A stretch of DNA of 64,000 nucleotides from NCBI GenBank assembly GCA_963965975.1, contig OZ014420.1, forward strand, positions 3,684,001 to 3,748,000, in the 5' to 3' direction. Shown one piece after another: positions 44,716-57,935 of this stretch. Under the pieces are notes generated by a model. The model had not been told where the DNA came from. It saw nothing but the letters and a program-made list of their open reading frames with translations, and searched no databases. The position numbers and the translations under genes were made by a program. This DNA comes from Xestospongia bergquistia. Taxonomy: Eukaryota > Porifera > Demospongiae > Haplosclerida > Petrosiidae. Every line of letters begins with the position of its first letter. Positions within the stretch are counted from its first letter, which is position 1.

Positions 44716-44975
44716 GATATTATAATACATTGCATAACTTAAATAATGAAATTAGTTATTATTTATACACAAATTATACTTTTCAAAACATAAGTATTAT
44801 ATTAACATGTCAATGTTTTTATAATGACTGTTTGTTGAGATGTATTAAAAGCATAATATATTGTGTAATGTAAACAAATGTCAGTAAATTGTTTAACTTA
44901 TTATGACAAAATAACGTCTGTATAATTGTTACTAACAAAGTACTACTGATGATTTAATGATTAAGTAATTAAAGT

Positions 44976-46425
44976 TCAATCTGTGTACTCAATGGATAGA
45001 CCCATGTCTCTCCTGTATTCTTTATCCTGTTCCATATACCTCTGTTGATATAGTGTGTCAGTTTCCTCAGCTATCAAAGGTTTGTAAACTTCATTCTTTC
45101 TTCTTCGCAGTTTATAACATTTAGCCAGTATCAGAAAACATATCAGTATGACAAGTACTATTGCACTTATTAATACATAGTAGTAAGGACTTTGACATAT
45201 ATCATTTCCTGTACATTTAAAAGGATACTTGCTATTGATATTAATGACATAGCCAATTCCAAATGCTCCATACCATAGACTAAGTATGAACCCTCTCCTT
45301 TTATTTGGGGATTGAGCTAAAAAGAATTCTAATGATGTTGGCAAAATTAAGGCAAATGCTATTCCAAATAAAATTTGAGGGACAATAACAGCTTTGTATA
45401 AAGTAAGGTGCAGGTGTAGATGATCTTGGCAAACAAAAAGGATAACATAATACAGTGCAGAGAGAAAAGCAAAAATTAGTCCCAGACCAATTCTCTTAAG
45501 CATACTAGGAATGCATTTAAAAAAACACGGATATATCACGAAGACATGTAGTAGAATAAGAATTGATGAAAAAAGAGAACTTAATATATTGCTATAAAAT
45601 ATTGAAGAAATGATTTGGGAATCTTGACCTTTAGAATAAAATGTATTCCATGATATTTCTGTTATGCAACATAAACCAATTACACAAATTAATAATGGTG
45701 TTAATTTTAGCACTGTTTTTACATCCTCTATCTCATCCTCAGGGAATGGCCCACCATACTTTTCCTTACCTAAGTCCAATCGTGAAGGGTTGTCCTCTTC
45801 CCAGTTAGTCAAGGCGCTACGATTTCGAGGGTACTTGTTCTTCCTAGCATAGTTAAGTACTTTAACAATTAGTTTGACTGGATTGAAAATGTGAGGTGTA
45901 GTGTCCAAGTTCAACAATTATATAAACCATTGGAATGCAGACTGAGTGCCAATAAAAAATGGCACTAAGTTCATCAGTGGAAGACTCTACTGATTGATCA
46001 ATACTAAATTGTACAATATTGGACCGAACACTGCAGTACCCAATTATTTGAAGAAGATAACAAAAAGCTACTAAAAATAAAGGAAGTGGGAAGAAAGAAA
46101 GATATACACTAACAATGACAATCAAACCTCCAATTATCCAGGCAACAAATAGTATATAGGTCCCAGTAATAATAGTCTTATATCAACCTATCTTTATGTC
46201 AGCAAGTAAAGCAAAGAGAGGGAATGAAAGAAAAATTAAACAATGTATTATGCCAAAGAGTATATAAATTTTTCTGTTATAGTCAGCAGAACTTTTAAAG
46301 GAACTGGACATTATAGTACTTGCAAGTAGTAGCACATGAGCATACATCAAAATATCCCAAAGAATAATTAACATTACAGACTTTGAAGGGATACATTGAA
46401 CTTTTCTCTTGCAACAACTGAACAT
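44976..46425 (-). pseudogene. POT-like transporter, copy G (reverse strand, nearly complete)
   Basis: Start at 46425 ('MFSCCKRKVQCIPSKSVMLI'). First piece 46425-46183 to 'LLADIKIG', where a TGA replaces the Arg of 'GRY'. Second piece to 45862 with 'SNIVQFSIDQSVESSTDELS'. Then about 100 bp are missing (the helix '..VSIVIITNFLFKHW') and the frame resumes as 45917-44976, 313 codons: 'YARKNKYPRNRSALTNWEED', 'LGKEKYGGPFPEDEIEDVKT', six or so helices, 'AQSPNKRRGFILSLWYG', and the tail 'KLRRRKNEVYKPLIAEETD'. Just two clear lesions, so the youngest pseudogene of the set, and the only one inverted. It is also the most diverged in sequence from the forward copies, suggesting a distinct paralogue. Confidence 0.8.
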
Positions 46426-49400
46426 ATTTTAGCTGTACAAATGTCTTCTCAGTTGCCTCTGAGAGTCAGCACTGCTTGTTTTGCTAGTTTTGTTTACAAT
46501 TGATAATTTGGCTTCACTTTTAGTGTTATTATTACATTATTATTACATTTTTAATATAATATAGTTAAATTGATTTATTACAATACTCTATCTTTTTATT
46601 ATACACGTCTTTTGTTATGCGGTTATATTTTACTCAGTGAGTGTATATACAGTTAAAATTGTGTGTTGCAAACGTATTTATTTTGTTATGTCTTCACTAT
46701 CACCACTGACTGCATTGATTGATCTTGCTACATTAATTTACTCATAGTTTAATAAACTGGCAATGTGTTTCAATAACAGTACAGTTTGTTTAGCAATACA
46801 AACATAATATATATGTACTCAGTGTATAATATTGTATAAACAATTCCTATATAGTAAAACACTAGATTTTGTTTTTACTTTGCTGGCTATGTTATACTGA
46901 GCGAGAAAAGTTCTTATAACAGTGTTTAGTTTATTTTGATATATGATTAATTCTCTTCATGAACACATGTTACTCTAGTGACATGAACTCGTGTAGTAAA
47001 CATGACTGTGCTGAAACAAAAACAGTAAGTTCAAGCAACTGTAAATATCTATCACATGACTAAAGTAATACAAGAAAGTGCATACATAAACACACGACTC
47101 GAAGCATCCATCATATATAATTCCAACATTAAAGGGCAATATAAAGAACAATAATCTATTCTGACATTCCCAATTGAAGAAAAGTATTATCCTTATTTAT
47201 AAATGACTTTGTACACAGAAGAAACTATGCAATGTCAATAACATCTGCACAAATGACTTTCATTATAATTACCCTGAGAACTTTATATTCCTTTTAGATC
47301 TCATTAGTCAGAACAACTAGTTAACTAAAATTTTGAGATAATACATGACTTAGCATAAAATCACTATCAAAATCTAGCTAATCATAATAATTATAATAAT
47401 AGAGTATCAAACAAAAGAACAAACGTATATCATAAAAAATATTAATAGTCATTCAATAATGATAGTTAGTGCTTAGAATACATCTATGAAAATTCTAACT
47501 GATAGGATATTAAAAAAATGCTTATACAATGACTAAATAACTGTCAAATGTCAATTGGCATATTAGTTAATAAAACAATTTGACACTTACTGCTTCTAAC
47601 TATATTGTACATTTGCAAAATATTAATGAATGACCGTGGATTTGCTTGAATCAACTAATTTAATTTTTAGTCAATCTTTACTTATGCTTTGGTTATATTT
47701 TATATATAGCAATGTTTTCACTTGGTAATCATAGTAAGCACAGATTGCTTAAGTTGCCTTAATTTAAATGCTTTGCATGGTTCATTCCATGAGTACACTT
47801 ACTGCAATTGTTTAGGCTATCATTATAATAATCCTACCCAATAACATCAATTTTTAATATATGGCTTTGATTAATTGGAACTAAACACATTACATTTGTA
47901 TGTAGTATGGCTCACTAATATCATGCTTATCTTCTTAATTCAAAGCTATATATAAAATAGAAATAGACAATAAATAGAAATCCAATAAGTTAATTATTAT
48001 ATGGATAATTGCTTTACTGTTGATACCATTAGACAACAAAAAGTGGATTGACTCTGGAAAACTACTCCTAATTAGAAAGGTCGTTCCTGCTGTATGTCAG
48101 TCATTGATGAATTTGATTTGAGAATTAGTCAGTTCAATGCGATACCTTGTTGATACTTACAAATGTATTCCTTTAATAAAAAATATTGTTGTAAAGATTA
48201 CCCAAGAAGATAGTTGGTATAAAACAGGTTGATTTGAAAAGGAGACTAAATTGTACATTAATAATCGTTTAATTATTAGCTAGTTAGATTAAATATTATC
48301 TCTTTGCCCAAAACCACTAATTACTACTACTAATAAAAATCCATTAATAAGCCAATTAATTTGTCAAAAAAGTTAAAAACGTATTTCCTACAAACACAGT
48401 TCAATTAATAAATGAATATTATACTTAATAACACGTTCTATTTAATAATATTTTTAACAACTCCATGAAAGTACAGTTCCGCACAATATCAGAAGATTTC
48501 TTGATAACATCACAATTAATAACTCTCTACTAAACAAACTTGGTTTCTACTAACAATAGTAAACTGTATCTAGTAGTTATCAGTCTTCCTAACTAGTTGT
48601 CTTCTATCATTAGTACTTTCCAGTATTGAAGGCTTTAAGCAGTATTTGTTTAAACAACAAACTTTTTCACCGACAGCTGTTGGCTCTCCAGCTTACTACT
48701 ATAATGGGTGTGGTTTGTAACTAAACGCATTCTTTTGTCTATGTTAGCACTCTGATTTAATTTACTGTACAAAGAGGAGGATCTTGACAGGTCTACAAGC
48801 TTGTAGGACATAGTAAACATCAGTACTTATTATAATAACCTAGGATACCTACACTAGATTAATAAAAGTATAACTTATAAAAACAGTTAGTTGATGTTGA
48901 TCTGCAGTGCTGTTTCCCTTTTGTCAAGATGTGACCCATTATGTAGATGGACAGCCCCCCCCACTTCTTTCAACACTCTTAACCATATTGTTCATAATAC
49001 TAAGATCCTATATTAATTAAATATATTAATACCTTAGCTTTTACTTGTTAGGTCAGGGGTTTACCTTCTGTTGTGATAACAATCTTTCCAAATTACATGA
49101 CCTAGAGTTTGTCTCTTGAGTCAGTTTTAAATGAAATTCTTTTAGTTCTCAATAAACAACATATTTGATCTCTGTTAAAATATATCCTCTTCATTTCTAA
49201 AGCACTATTTCTCTTCTGCATTGTCTGTAATTCTTGATATTTGTGTGTTTTTAGAGAGTTCAACTTGAGAGGAGAGGTTCACTATCTAGATAAGACAAGT
49301 CAGTGAGTGCAGTAACACATAGTACAATAGAACCTATAGCATAAGGTATAATCTCAAATAAGGACACTTATTCTAGTCTAATAGTAATACTTTAGTATTA

Positions 49401-49629
49401 TTAAGCTGTTAATACAAGGAACAGTTTGAAGGTCTGTTAATTAAAGAGATGATTGATTAGTGGATCTTTTAATTTCTGCTGATATAGGTAAAACTTATAG
49501 CCTAACCTCCAGTAATTTTTATCTTGACAAAATAGATCATTCCCTTAATTAAATTGTGTTTAAAGTGTCCACAAATGTTAGACTGTATATTAATAACATT
49601 TCTCTGCCTCTCACTTTCATTTTCTTGGA
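46426..49629. other. 3.2 kb AT-rich gap without recognised genes
   Basis: I looked on both strands and found only short open frames with no motif. There are no long inverted repeats, though many short AT words. The region upstream of copy G (46430-46900) should hold its promoter, but nothing distinctive is seen. A C-run near 48953-48962 is the only compositional break. Confidence 0.45.
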
Positions 49630-50450
49630 CAGTAAAGTCTAACTTCGTTGACTGTAACTCTCCTTTTGAAGCAACTAAATAAGACATAAGGATTATTGAC
49701 ATGTGTGTGTATACATCATAACTTCATTTGATATTTTTGATCTCACAAGTTTACTATTATGGTGTAACTCTTTATTGAGTAGTGTAACCTTCTCTTCAAA
49801 ACTGTCATCTCTCCATCAGACCTATTACCTCCTACACATATCAAAACACAAATTACTTTTTAGCACAGTACTCATATTATACTTTATCTCTGCTATGTTC
49901 ATCCCATATAATATGGAAGCCAACATTTAGCTTGACTACTGTCATCTTTATCAGTATGTGAAGATTCTTTTGTGCTTCATAAACAAAATATTTATTATGT
50001 TTTCTTTAACATAACAGGTCTCAATAATAGAACTCAATAATAGTTCCACATCATAATAATCATCTAAATTGTGCTTTGTATTTATCTATGACCTATCATC
50101 AACCTCTATGTCCAGTTCTAACTAAGAAGATCCACTCAACGACATCAACCCCAACATTGATATGTACCAGCATTCTGAACAGGAATAAATGTAATAAGTG
50201 CAGCCCTTAAGAATGTTGACTCTGATTATTGTTATACTCATTCTTGTTTCAGCTAGTTGATTGATTCACAAAGAGACTTATTATAATACTAGAGCAAATG
50301 AATATATATCATACCATCAGATAATTGATGTGATTAGAAAAAGACTACTTGTTTATGTTTCTTGTTTGCTGAATATATCTAGAAGGATGTCCTTTTTCAT
50401 TTTAAGTACGTTATAGTATGTCAATCATTTGTTAAGGTTGACATTCCTAT
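49630..50450 (+). repeat. Duplicated region upstream of POT-like copy H (partner 12306-13720)
   Basis: Collinear with 12306-13085 and, after skipping the foldback element there, with 13638-13720 ('aaggttgacattcctat', 'atgttacatt.ctaatgttta'). This copy is the empty-site version. Confidence 0.75.
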
Positions 50451-50574
50451 AGTATAATAAAATGTTACATTACTAATGTTTATACCAAAAGCAAAACCTT
50501 GTTTCCTTTGTATATAGTCTTCAACTATTCATTTAACTATAAATCTTTAGTTCAACTATTTAGCAAAGATCACA

Positions 50575-51808
50575 ATGTTAAGATTTTTGATCAGGTGTCA
50601 TTCAATGCTATTAATCTTCTTTAGGATGTCTCTATGTATGCTCATATAACTTTGAGTACAAGATTTGCATCAATTATCTATGCTGAAGATAATGATGATG
50701 CTTATAACTAACAGAAATTGCTCTCTGTTCTTAATTATATTTCCCTATTTTGGTTATTTATTATCACTGGCGTATATCTGTCATTTTAATCATGGATGAT
50801 TGCTGGATTAGCTTTCATAATACAGACATCATCACAATATAATGTGCTGTTTCATATAATAAGTGGTATTTCCTTTTTGCTATAAGTGATTGGATATTCA
50901 TGTATACCATCAAATATTATCCAATTTAACATTTGATAAAGCAATTGGTACTCTAGGTGATTAGCTAAGTACTATTATATATTGGCATTCATTTTACCTG
51001 CAATATTTTGTATTATGCCATATGTGCTATCAGGTATGGTTGTGTCTACAGTAATCATCACTAAGTTCTCTTTATTTAAACATTGGCTGGATACTACATC
51101 TCACAATGTTAATCCTGTCAAATTGATTGTTAATGTACTCAACTATACCAGGAAAACAAGTATCGTAGAAAGTATAGTGACTTCACCTATTGAGAGGATA
51201 ATTATCCTTCCATCAGGTTAGACTTGGGTAAAGACAGATACAGTGGACCAATCATAGAGGAACAGGTAGAGAATGTCAAAGTACTCATACATTTGGCTCC
51301 ATTATTAATCAGTTTATTTGTCTTTTATCAGCTGAGGATATTAAATGGAATAGTTACTATAAATTTTAATAGCTTCACTTTAAATTCTCTTCTATCAATT
51401 AATTATAAAGTCTTGTTTTGACAATTACATTCCAATTATGCTAAAAGAATCACAGTTGGAGTGGCTTTTTTCAATATTTACAACAACATATACTGTCATA
51501 ATAATTGGATTCAACATTTTTTTTTCTTTTTGATACAAATTTATATAAAATTTTCATTGTATTTCAAGTTTTGTATGAAATAGCAACTGCTTTAATTATC
51601 TTAACATCCTTTAACATCAGTCATCACATGAAATGAGAGAATTGATGGCTGGACTCTGGTATGGAGCTTGTGGTGTTGGTTATATTCTTACTATCATCAC
51701 CAAATACTTATTTGCATGCGAAGAAGAGATGACGTCCCATTTTCTTTACTGTTTCATAGCTAAGTGTGTGATTATTCTTATTATACTGATAGTGTTCTGG
51801 TACTAGCT
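50575..51808 (+). pseudogene. POT-like transporter, copy H (heavily decayed)
   Basis: It begins at the usual ATG (50575) and shows scattered matches through the whole gene: 'gatgtctctatgtatgctca', 'aagtgattggatattcatgt', frame 50982-51221 with 'FKHWLDTTSHNVNPVKLIVN', frame 51224-51421 with 'EEQVENVKVLIHLAPLL', and the end '..GLWYGACGVGYI' and 'KYLFACEEE'. Several deletions, stops and frame changes. It shares its upstream region with copy A, so A and H are sister copies. Confidence 0.75.
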
Positions 51809-52439
51809 AGGTTTATGTCTTCTCTTACCTTCAAATGTCCTGTCTATATATTGCAATATGAATACAAGTGATTATATATGTAATACATTGGCTATTGAAC
51901 TGTTGAAGAGTGTAGTAAGTATCTAAATATATATATATATATATGGTGTGATATTGTAAGAAACAGTTATTATTCTTCCCAGCATGGCAGAAGTGTATAC
52001 TGTATTCTTGATAATAACATTGAGGGTTTTTCTCATCTTCTTATAGGTGTAGCAGTAGTGACAATGGTAGCATTTCTTATTTGGTTTCTGTGGGAAGTGA
52101 CTCTGGCAAAACCTTTTGCTGGTAATATAGATGTATAGCTATCATGTTTTTGACTATTGCATGAGCTGATGAGTTGAATTCCAAGATTGAGACAAAAATC
52201 TTTCATGTTGTGAAATGATGGTTATAATTAGAAAGAAAACAGTGTAAAATGTAAACATTTTTTATAGCTACATCTATTGCTAAAGTAGGAAATGTATACA
52301 TGGCATTTCTGCCCATGAGCATGAATGCTGTAGTACTGTCTCAGTTGATCATTTCAACACTACCCATATTTTCATTGTAATTAGCTCTAAGCCCTGGACA
52401 TTGAAAGAGCTGTCCATCACCATTTTTCTACTTCCTAGG
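51809..52439. other. No recognised gene; (AT)n at about 51926-51944
   Basis: A dinucleotide run and otherwise unremarkable AT-rich sequence. A short hydrophobic frame near 52040-52130 ('VVTMVAFLIWFLWEVTLAKP') is noted but not supported as a gene. Confidence 0.4.
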
Positions 52440-53200
52440 CTTTTTACCTGAACTATTTCATTTCGTTGAAAATTTGTTAAAATAGTTGTAAAGATATTTG
52501 TGGCTTGCCAAACTGCAATTACTAAGTTTCCACTCTGTACTCTCCTCTCCTTTTGAAACTTCCTTTAAATGTGGTTTTAACTGCTCTGGTAAAATATCCT
52601 GTCAGAGTGTATTGTTCCACTGGCATAGATTTAGTCATCTAGCAGATCTCAAGACAGTGAAACATTGTTGAAAAATCTGTTATAGTAACCGTGATGTTTT
52701 TCCAACTATGTCTCTATGAAGAACTTTGACTACTCTTACACATAGTAGACTTTCAGATCCTCTTTTCTTACCAACATGTATCTGGAATTCTAATATAAAG
52801 CCATTTTTACTATCAGAGCCCTTCCTCACTTTACAAGTTTTTCAGTATGTATTGCTTCATATTTGACCATCCCTTAAATGTCACCACTGCCTCATCAATA
52901 CTACAATCTCTGTTAGGACTATAGAGAGCAGTGGATCACACAAATAGGTATTCTAACACTGGTCCCACATTGCCAAGGGGTCATATTCATCTATCCTGGT
53001 GGTGCTAATGTCAAATTTTCTACAAAGTTTACTTATCTTTGCCATTTCCATAAATCTATCTCTAGTGATTTGATTTATTATTGGTGCATAATGATAGCAA
53101 GGATCCTTTTTTTTAATAAAGACTAATGTTATCATAGCTATAACTAACATTATAACAAAATGAAACTTTGATATATAGCTGTTAATGCATACAATTTTAG
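52440..53200 (-). pseudogene. piggyBac transposase fragment (central region)
   Basis: Minus strand: 'QITRDRFMEMAKISKLCRKF' and 'DEYDPLA' (the region before the catalytic core), then in changed frames 'YSPNRDCSIDEAVVTFKGWS' (the first catalytic Asp block, usually '..sVDEamv.FKGR'), and onward towards '..CGTVR'-like and 'EVSKGE' sequence near 52560. No TTAA-flanked ends were identified. It is decayed and distinct from the 27.9-30.7 kb piggyBac in sequence. Confidence 0.65.
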
Positions 53201-53297
53201 TCATATATGTCATACACAATATAAGGCTTTTAAACAAGTTCTTGATTTATAAGTTAACATATATAAATATAGCTATTCCTATCAGATCAGACAAGTA

Positions 53298-56200
53298 ATG
53301 GCTCATATGCTATGGCTACTAATCTTGGTGTTCAATTTACAAGTAACTCTTTCTATCAACTTTATTCTTACTGAACCTGTTGCTCTAAATAGTTATTTTT
53401 GTGATCCAGATTTCTCTCTTCTACCAGACACTCAGCTACTCCTCTCTACTGATGTATATCACATCCTGTCTTCAAGTTTCTTTTGTCTGGTTACTAACAC
53501 ATCAAATATTACCATATGTAGTACATCAGAAACTCCTGCAACTATTACTTGCAGTCATCATAATAATAGTTATGTATCTGTTGGCTTTGGTTTCTATAAT
53601 GTTACTGGATTATTGATTGAAAATGTACACATAACACAGTGTGGAGGACCAATGCCATCAACTAATACCCTCTATTCTAATGATACAGCTTTTTACTTTT
53701 ATGATGATCAGTCAGTAACATTACTTATCAGTTATTCCTCTGATATTATTATGGTTGGGGTTGATATCGACAACTATTTTGTCTTTGCTTTTCTTCTAAT
53801 TAATTATAATAAAAACACAACTCTTATTAATGTCAACATCAGTTCTTCTTCTGGCACTTAGCTGTGTTCTATAAATGTTCTTCCAAGTTGTGGTGGATCA
53901 GGACTTATATTGTATTTCAGTAATTTGGACAACAGAACTGAAGTGTTAGATACATATGTACACTTAAACAAAATGAATTTACAGGGAAATGTAAACTTAG
54001 TGCCATATGGTGATATAGCAAATGCTGCTAAAGTCCATGTTGAGGAGCCTAAAGCAATCAGTGCTTTTACAGCTGGTATGACAGTTATATTTAGTCAAGG
54101 AAATTACTGTGCTACTGGTTTCTTGTCACATACATATTGGAGTTCAGATATTGGTGGTGTTTTCAATGGATTAGCATTAATATATAGTGATGCACCAATA
54201 GGTAAGGCCAATGTTACAATTTCACACTCTCAGTTTTATCACAATATCCTTAATGGAAGAAGAACATTTGGAATAGGCTGTATGGTATATACAAGAATTG
54301 TTCCAACTACTATTGAAAGTACATTTAATATACCTTGGGACATTATCACTAGCGCAGAGAGTTTGGTACATGATAATTATTACCAATATCGGTTTGATGA
54401 TGACTTTAGTTCACATATTCCTTCAAATCCATACAATCACTTCATATTTCACGTCATTACATCTTCAGACATATCAAGCAAATTAAAAATTTATGTCTTT
54501 AATTTCAAGTATTCTCAAATTACATTGGGCTTCGTGATCCATTTATAATCTCAGAAACAAATAGAGGGTGTGTGCATCCCTACTACAAAAATTTGTACTT
54601 CATTTTGCAATCAGTAGCTATAGTACAAGTATTTGACAATTTTTTTAACACAGCTCTAAATGCTGGAAAAATAGTTTTTGTTAATGCAGCCTCTGTTTAC
54701 ATCAATGGAAAGAATAACATTTTCAAAAATATAACAGGCTCAGTAATAAAAGCATACAACAGTGACATTCATTTGAATGGTACAATGGTTTTCTATAACA
54801 ACAAAGCTAGTCATGGAGCTGCTATTCGACTTGATTCATTATCACATCTCTACATTCATGAATCTACTAATGCTTTTTTCATAAATAACAGTGCTACCTT
54901 TTATGGTGGTACAATTTACTCTCACATGAACAGAAATCTTCCAAATAGAAACCCACTTTGTGCTATTCAAGTAGTGAGTAAAAATATTTTGCAACTTAAG
55001 ACCAAAATGACTTTTAGACAAAACAGTGCTATACTTGCTGGTAACTCTATTTATGTATCTCCACTTTATAAATGTCAACAGTTGTACTTAAAAGAAGTCA
55101 ATTCTAGTGACCTATATAGCAAATTAGCTGTGAACACACATCACTGTAGTATCAATGGTTCAAATAATGATGTACAGATCAAGGTGTGTCCAGGTAAAAC
55201 AATTACAATTGGTTTGAGAGCATTTGATTTGAATGGAATTCCTACTTATGCTCAAATTTTGCCAGGTTAACCAAAGTTGGAAAATGGTGGCATAAACATA
55301 AGCGTTATTCATAGACTTATGATATGACATATCTGTTACCAATTGAGCAGCAATATCAAACTGTCTACAGCAACAGATGTACACTATTAAATTTTACAAT
55401 ATTCTCAGAAAGTACAAATGATATAATGCATTTACATTTTGAGGTCTTGGGATACCTTCCTACGTCTTCAATGAAATTGATTCCACAAACCTGTCCACTA
55501 GGATTTGTACACTATAGTAAGGCCAAATCATGTGTATGTAGCTCATTTCTGACAGAGTTTGGTATCACACAATGCGATATTGATACTACATCTGTTTATA
55601 TTCCACCTCAATCATGGCTGGGGATTGTTAATAATGGAAACATTGTTGGTTATACTGAATACTGTCCTCCTGAATACTGTCTACCAAACACAACTATTAC
55701 TATAACACAACCTGACATTATTTGTAGAGAACATCATATGAGATGGTTATGTGGTGAATGTAAGGAGGGCTACAGTGTTGTCTTAGGTAATACTGATTGT
55801 TATAAGTGTTCTAATACACTACATACTGTACTTGCTCTTACATTTGGTATACTAGGTGGTATAGTGTATGTATTTGTGTAGTTTAGTTTGAGACTTACTA
55901 TTGACTTGGGAACAATTGGAGGATTCACTTTTGGGCTAAATACTATCTGGCCAACTGTCATACCACCATCTGATATGGTAATCACAAATACTGGCTTACG
56001 ATATATAGCCTATTTTTTAACTTCTATCAAATATCAATGGAGTATGTATTGCAAATGATCTCAATCAGCTAGGCAAGACGGATATATTGTACATTTACCC
56101 TGTTTACTTTGTGTCAATAGTTGTTGTCATTGTTCTCTTAAGTCGATTTTATACAAGGATTGCTAACATCATTGTTGGATCTTCTGTACAAGTACTTGTA

Positions 56201-57006
56201 ACATTGATGTACATCTCATATTCAGATCTGTTATCTATATCATTAATTGTTCTCACACCAGCACATATTCATTTTAATAGTACCAATAGTACTGGTAAGT
56301 TACTGGTTTGGTTTAGGGATGGTAGTGTTCGTTATGGCCAGAATCTTTACCATATTGTTCTATTATGTGTGAGTATTGGAGTGCTCTCTCTCTTCATCGT
56401 TCCTTTTACATTGATTGGATTGTTTCGACTTAAGATGTTTAGGAGTCGTTTCATTGCCAAGTATTTTCGTCCATTTATTGATGCTATACATTGACCTTAC
56501 AAAGAGAAGCTAAAGTACTGGTTTGGAGTGAGGTTGGTTGTTCTCTCTCTCATCGATATTGTCATTGCTGTTCTACAAGGTAGCAACATGACTCTACAAC
56601 TGTTACTGTTGATATTTATATTGGGTTCATTTACTATTGTACAAGCTATTGTCTTCCATTACAAGAACAAGATATTAAATACACTAGACTTGTGGTTTAT
56701 GGTACTTCTGTTGATCAACTTCATCACATCTCTTTTTTACAGATCATCAAATAACACTACAGCTAATGATATTATGACAACACTAGAGATTGTTCTCTGC
56801 TCCATTACTAATCTTTTCATTTTAATGTATCACATGTATATATCTATGAGTCATCTCCATTGTTTCAAGAAGTGGATAAAACATTGTCAACTTATTATAA
56901 AGACTAAACTGATGAACAGAGTATGGAAAAGAGAAGCTTTGTAGATCGTCCATTGCTAAGGTTTGAGGATACAAATATTTATGAAGAATGGAAATCAGAT
57001 GATTAA
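53298..57006 (+). pseudogene. Beta-helix/multi-pass membrane protein, tandem copy 1 (broken)
   Basis: ATG 53298 starts a signal peptide ('MAHMLWLLILVFNLQVTLS'). The ectodomain has Asn/Ser-rich repeats typical of right-handed beta-helix proteins ('NNKASHGAAIRL', 'FINNSATFYGGTIYSH', 'FRQNSAILAGNSIYV'). A 'VCPGKTITIGLRAFDLNG' block follows, then a Cys-rich part ('CVCSSFLTEFGITQCD', 'WLCGECKEGYSVVLGNTDC') and six or seven membrane spans ('VVVIVLLSRFYTRIANIIVG', 'IVPFTLIGLFRLK', 'LSLIDIVIAVLQGSNMTLQL'), then a polar tail 'RPLLRFEDTNIYEEWKSDD' ending at 57004-57006. Lesions: stops near 53859, 55312, 55879 and 56492, and frame changes near 54550, 55260, 56075 and 56930. AATAAA at 57021 may be the old polyadenylation signal. 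Role unknown; the layout suggests a surface receptor or adhesion protein. Confidence 0.7.
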
Positions 57007-57496
57007 CACAATTGTATATTAATAAATATACTTCACCACATAATTATAAAACATTGTATCTTGTCCTTATAGGCATGTGATAAGTGTTAATTTACTTTCT
57101 TTATTGCTTAAAATAACAGATTTCTCAGTTTAGAAAAACAGTTATTTCTTCAATTTCAATCAGAACAATGTGAATTACTGTACAAGTAGTGCTATAAATA
57201 CACAACAGAAATGGTTTATTCAGGTTCTAAGTATTAAATTGTCTTACATTCAAAATTTGAAATAGCGGTCATTTTCAAGTCAATGTTGTTGTAAGCTCAT
57301 AAAATGGGAGACCACAAAACACAAATTGTTCAATAGCTGCAAGCAAAAATTACATTCCTACAACTGAGTAGCTAAAAACTTGTGTTATTTTAGAATAAAG
57401 TAGATCTAGTAACAATCAACTCAATACTCTGCTATACAGGAAAGAATTTAAAATTCATATATTTAAAACAATAACTTTTATTATTTTCTTATTAGA
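57007..57496. other. Spacer between tandem copies
   Basis: AT-rich. AATAAA at 57021-57026 soon after the end of copy 1. Copy 2 starts abruptly at about 57497 inside the ectodomain, with no 5' end. Confidence 0.5.
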
Positions 57497-57935
57497 TCAC
57501 AAGTGATGGCTTTAGTATTGTGGCTGCTCTTAATGGTGTCCAGTTTACTAGCAATTTTGCAGCTGGTATAACAGTTATATTTAGTCAAGGGGACTACAGT
57601 GCTAATGTAGTTTTATCAGATGCAATTTTGCATGCAGACACAGGTGGTCTTTGATGGTTTAGCATTAATATTTAGTGATGCACCAATAGCAAAACTTCTG
57701 TTCTTTCACATCAGATCGATACAATCACTCCATTTTCTATGTTTTTACATCTTCAGATGTGTCTAAAAAATTAGGAATTCACATATCTCATTTAAATTAT
57801 GAACAAGTTTATGTTGGAGTGCTTAATCCACTTATCCTCACAGAAACCATTAAGGGCTGTACATGTCAGTTTAAAAATTTGCATTTCGTTTTACAATCAG
57901 TTGCTATGTTTGAAATATGTAACTATTCATTAAAC
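57497..57935 (+). pseudogene. Beta-helix family, tandem copy 2, left piece
   Basis: It contains 'FAAGITVIFSQGDYSAN' and the 'tttgatggtttagcattaat' stretch, then a frame with 'KLGIHISHLNYEQVYVGVLN', all collinear with copies 1 (54080-54660) and 3 (61640-62220). It breaks off at 'tattcattaaac', where copy 3 continues 'acaactttaaatgctgg' but this copy enters the 2.7 kb insertion. Confidence 0.75.

Noticed and set aside
45664-45852. Plus-strand ORF opposite the central loop of POT-like copy G
   Set aside because: Antisense shadow of a clear family region.
46426-49629. Searched for genes, RNA genes or long repeats in the 3.2 kb gap
   Set aside because: Only short motif-free open frames and AT-rich words; nothing met the evidence standard.
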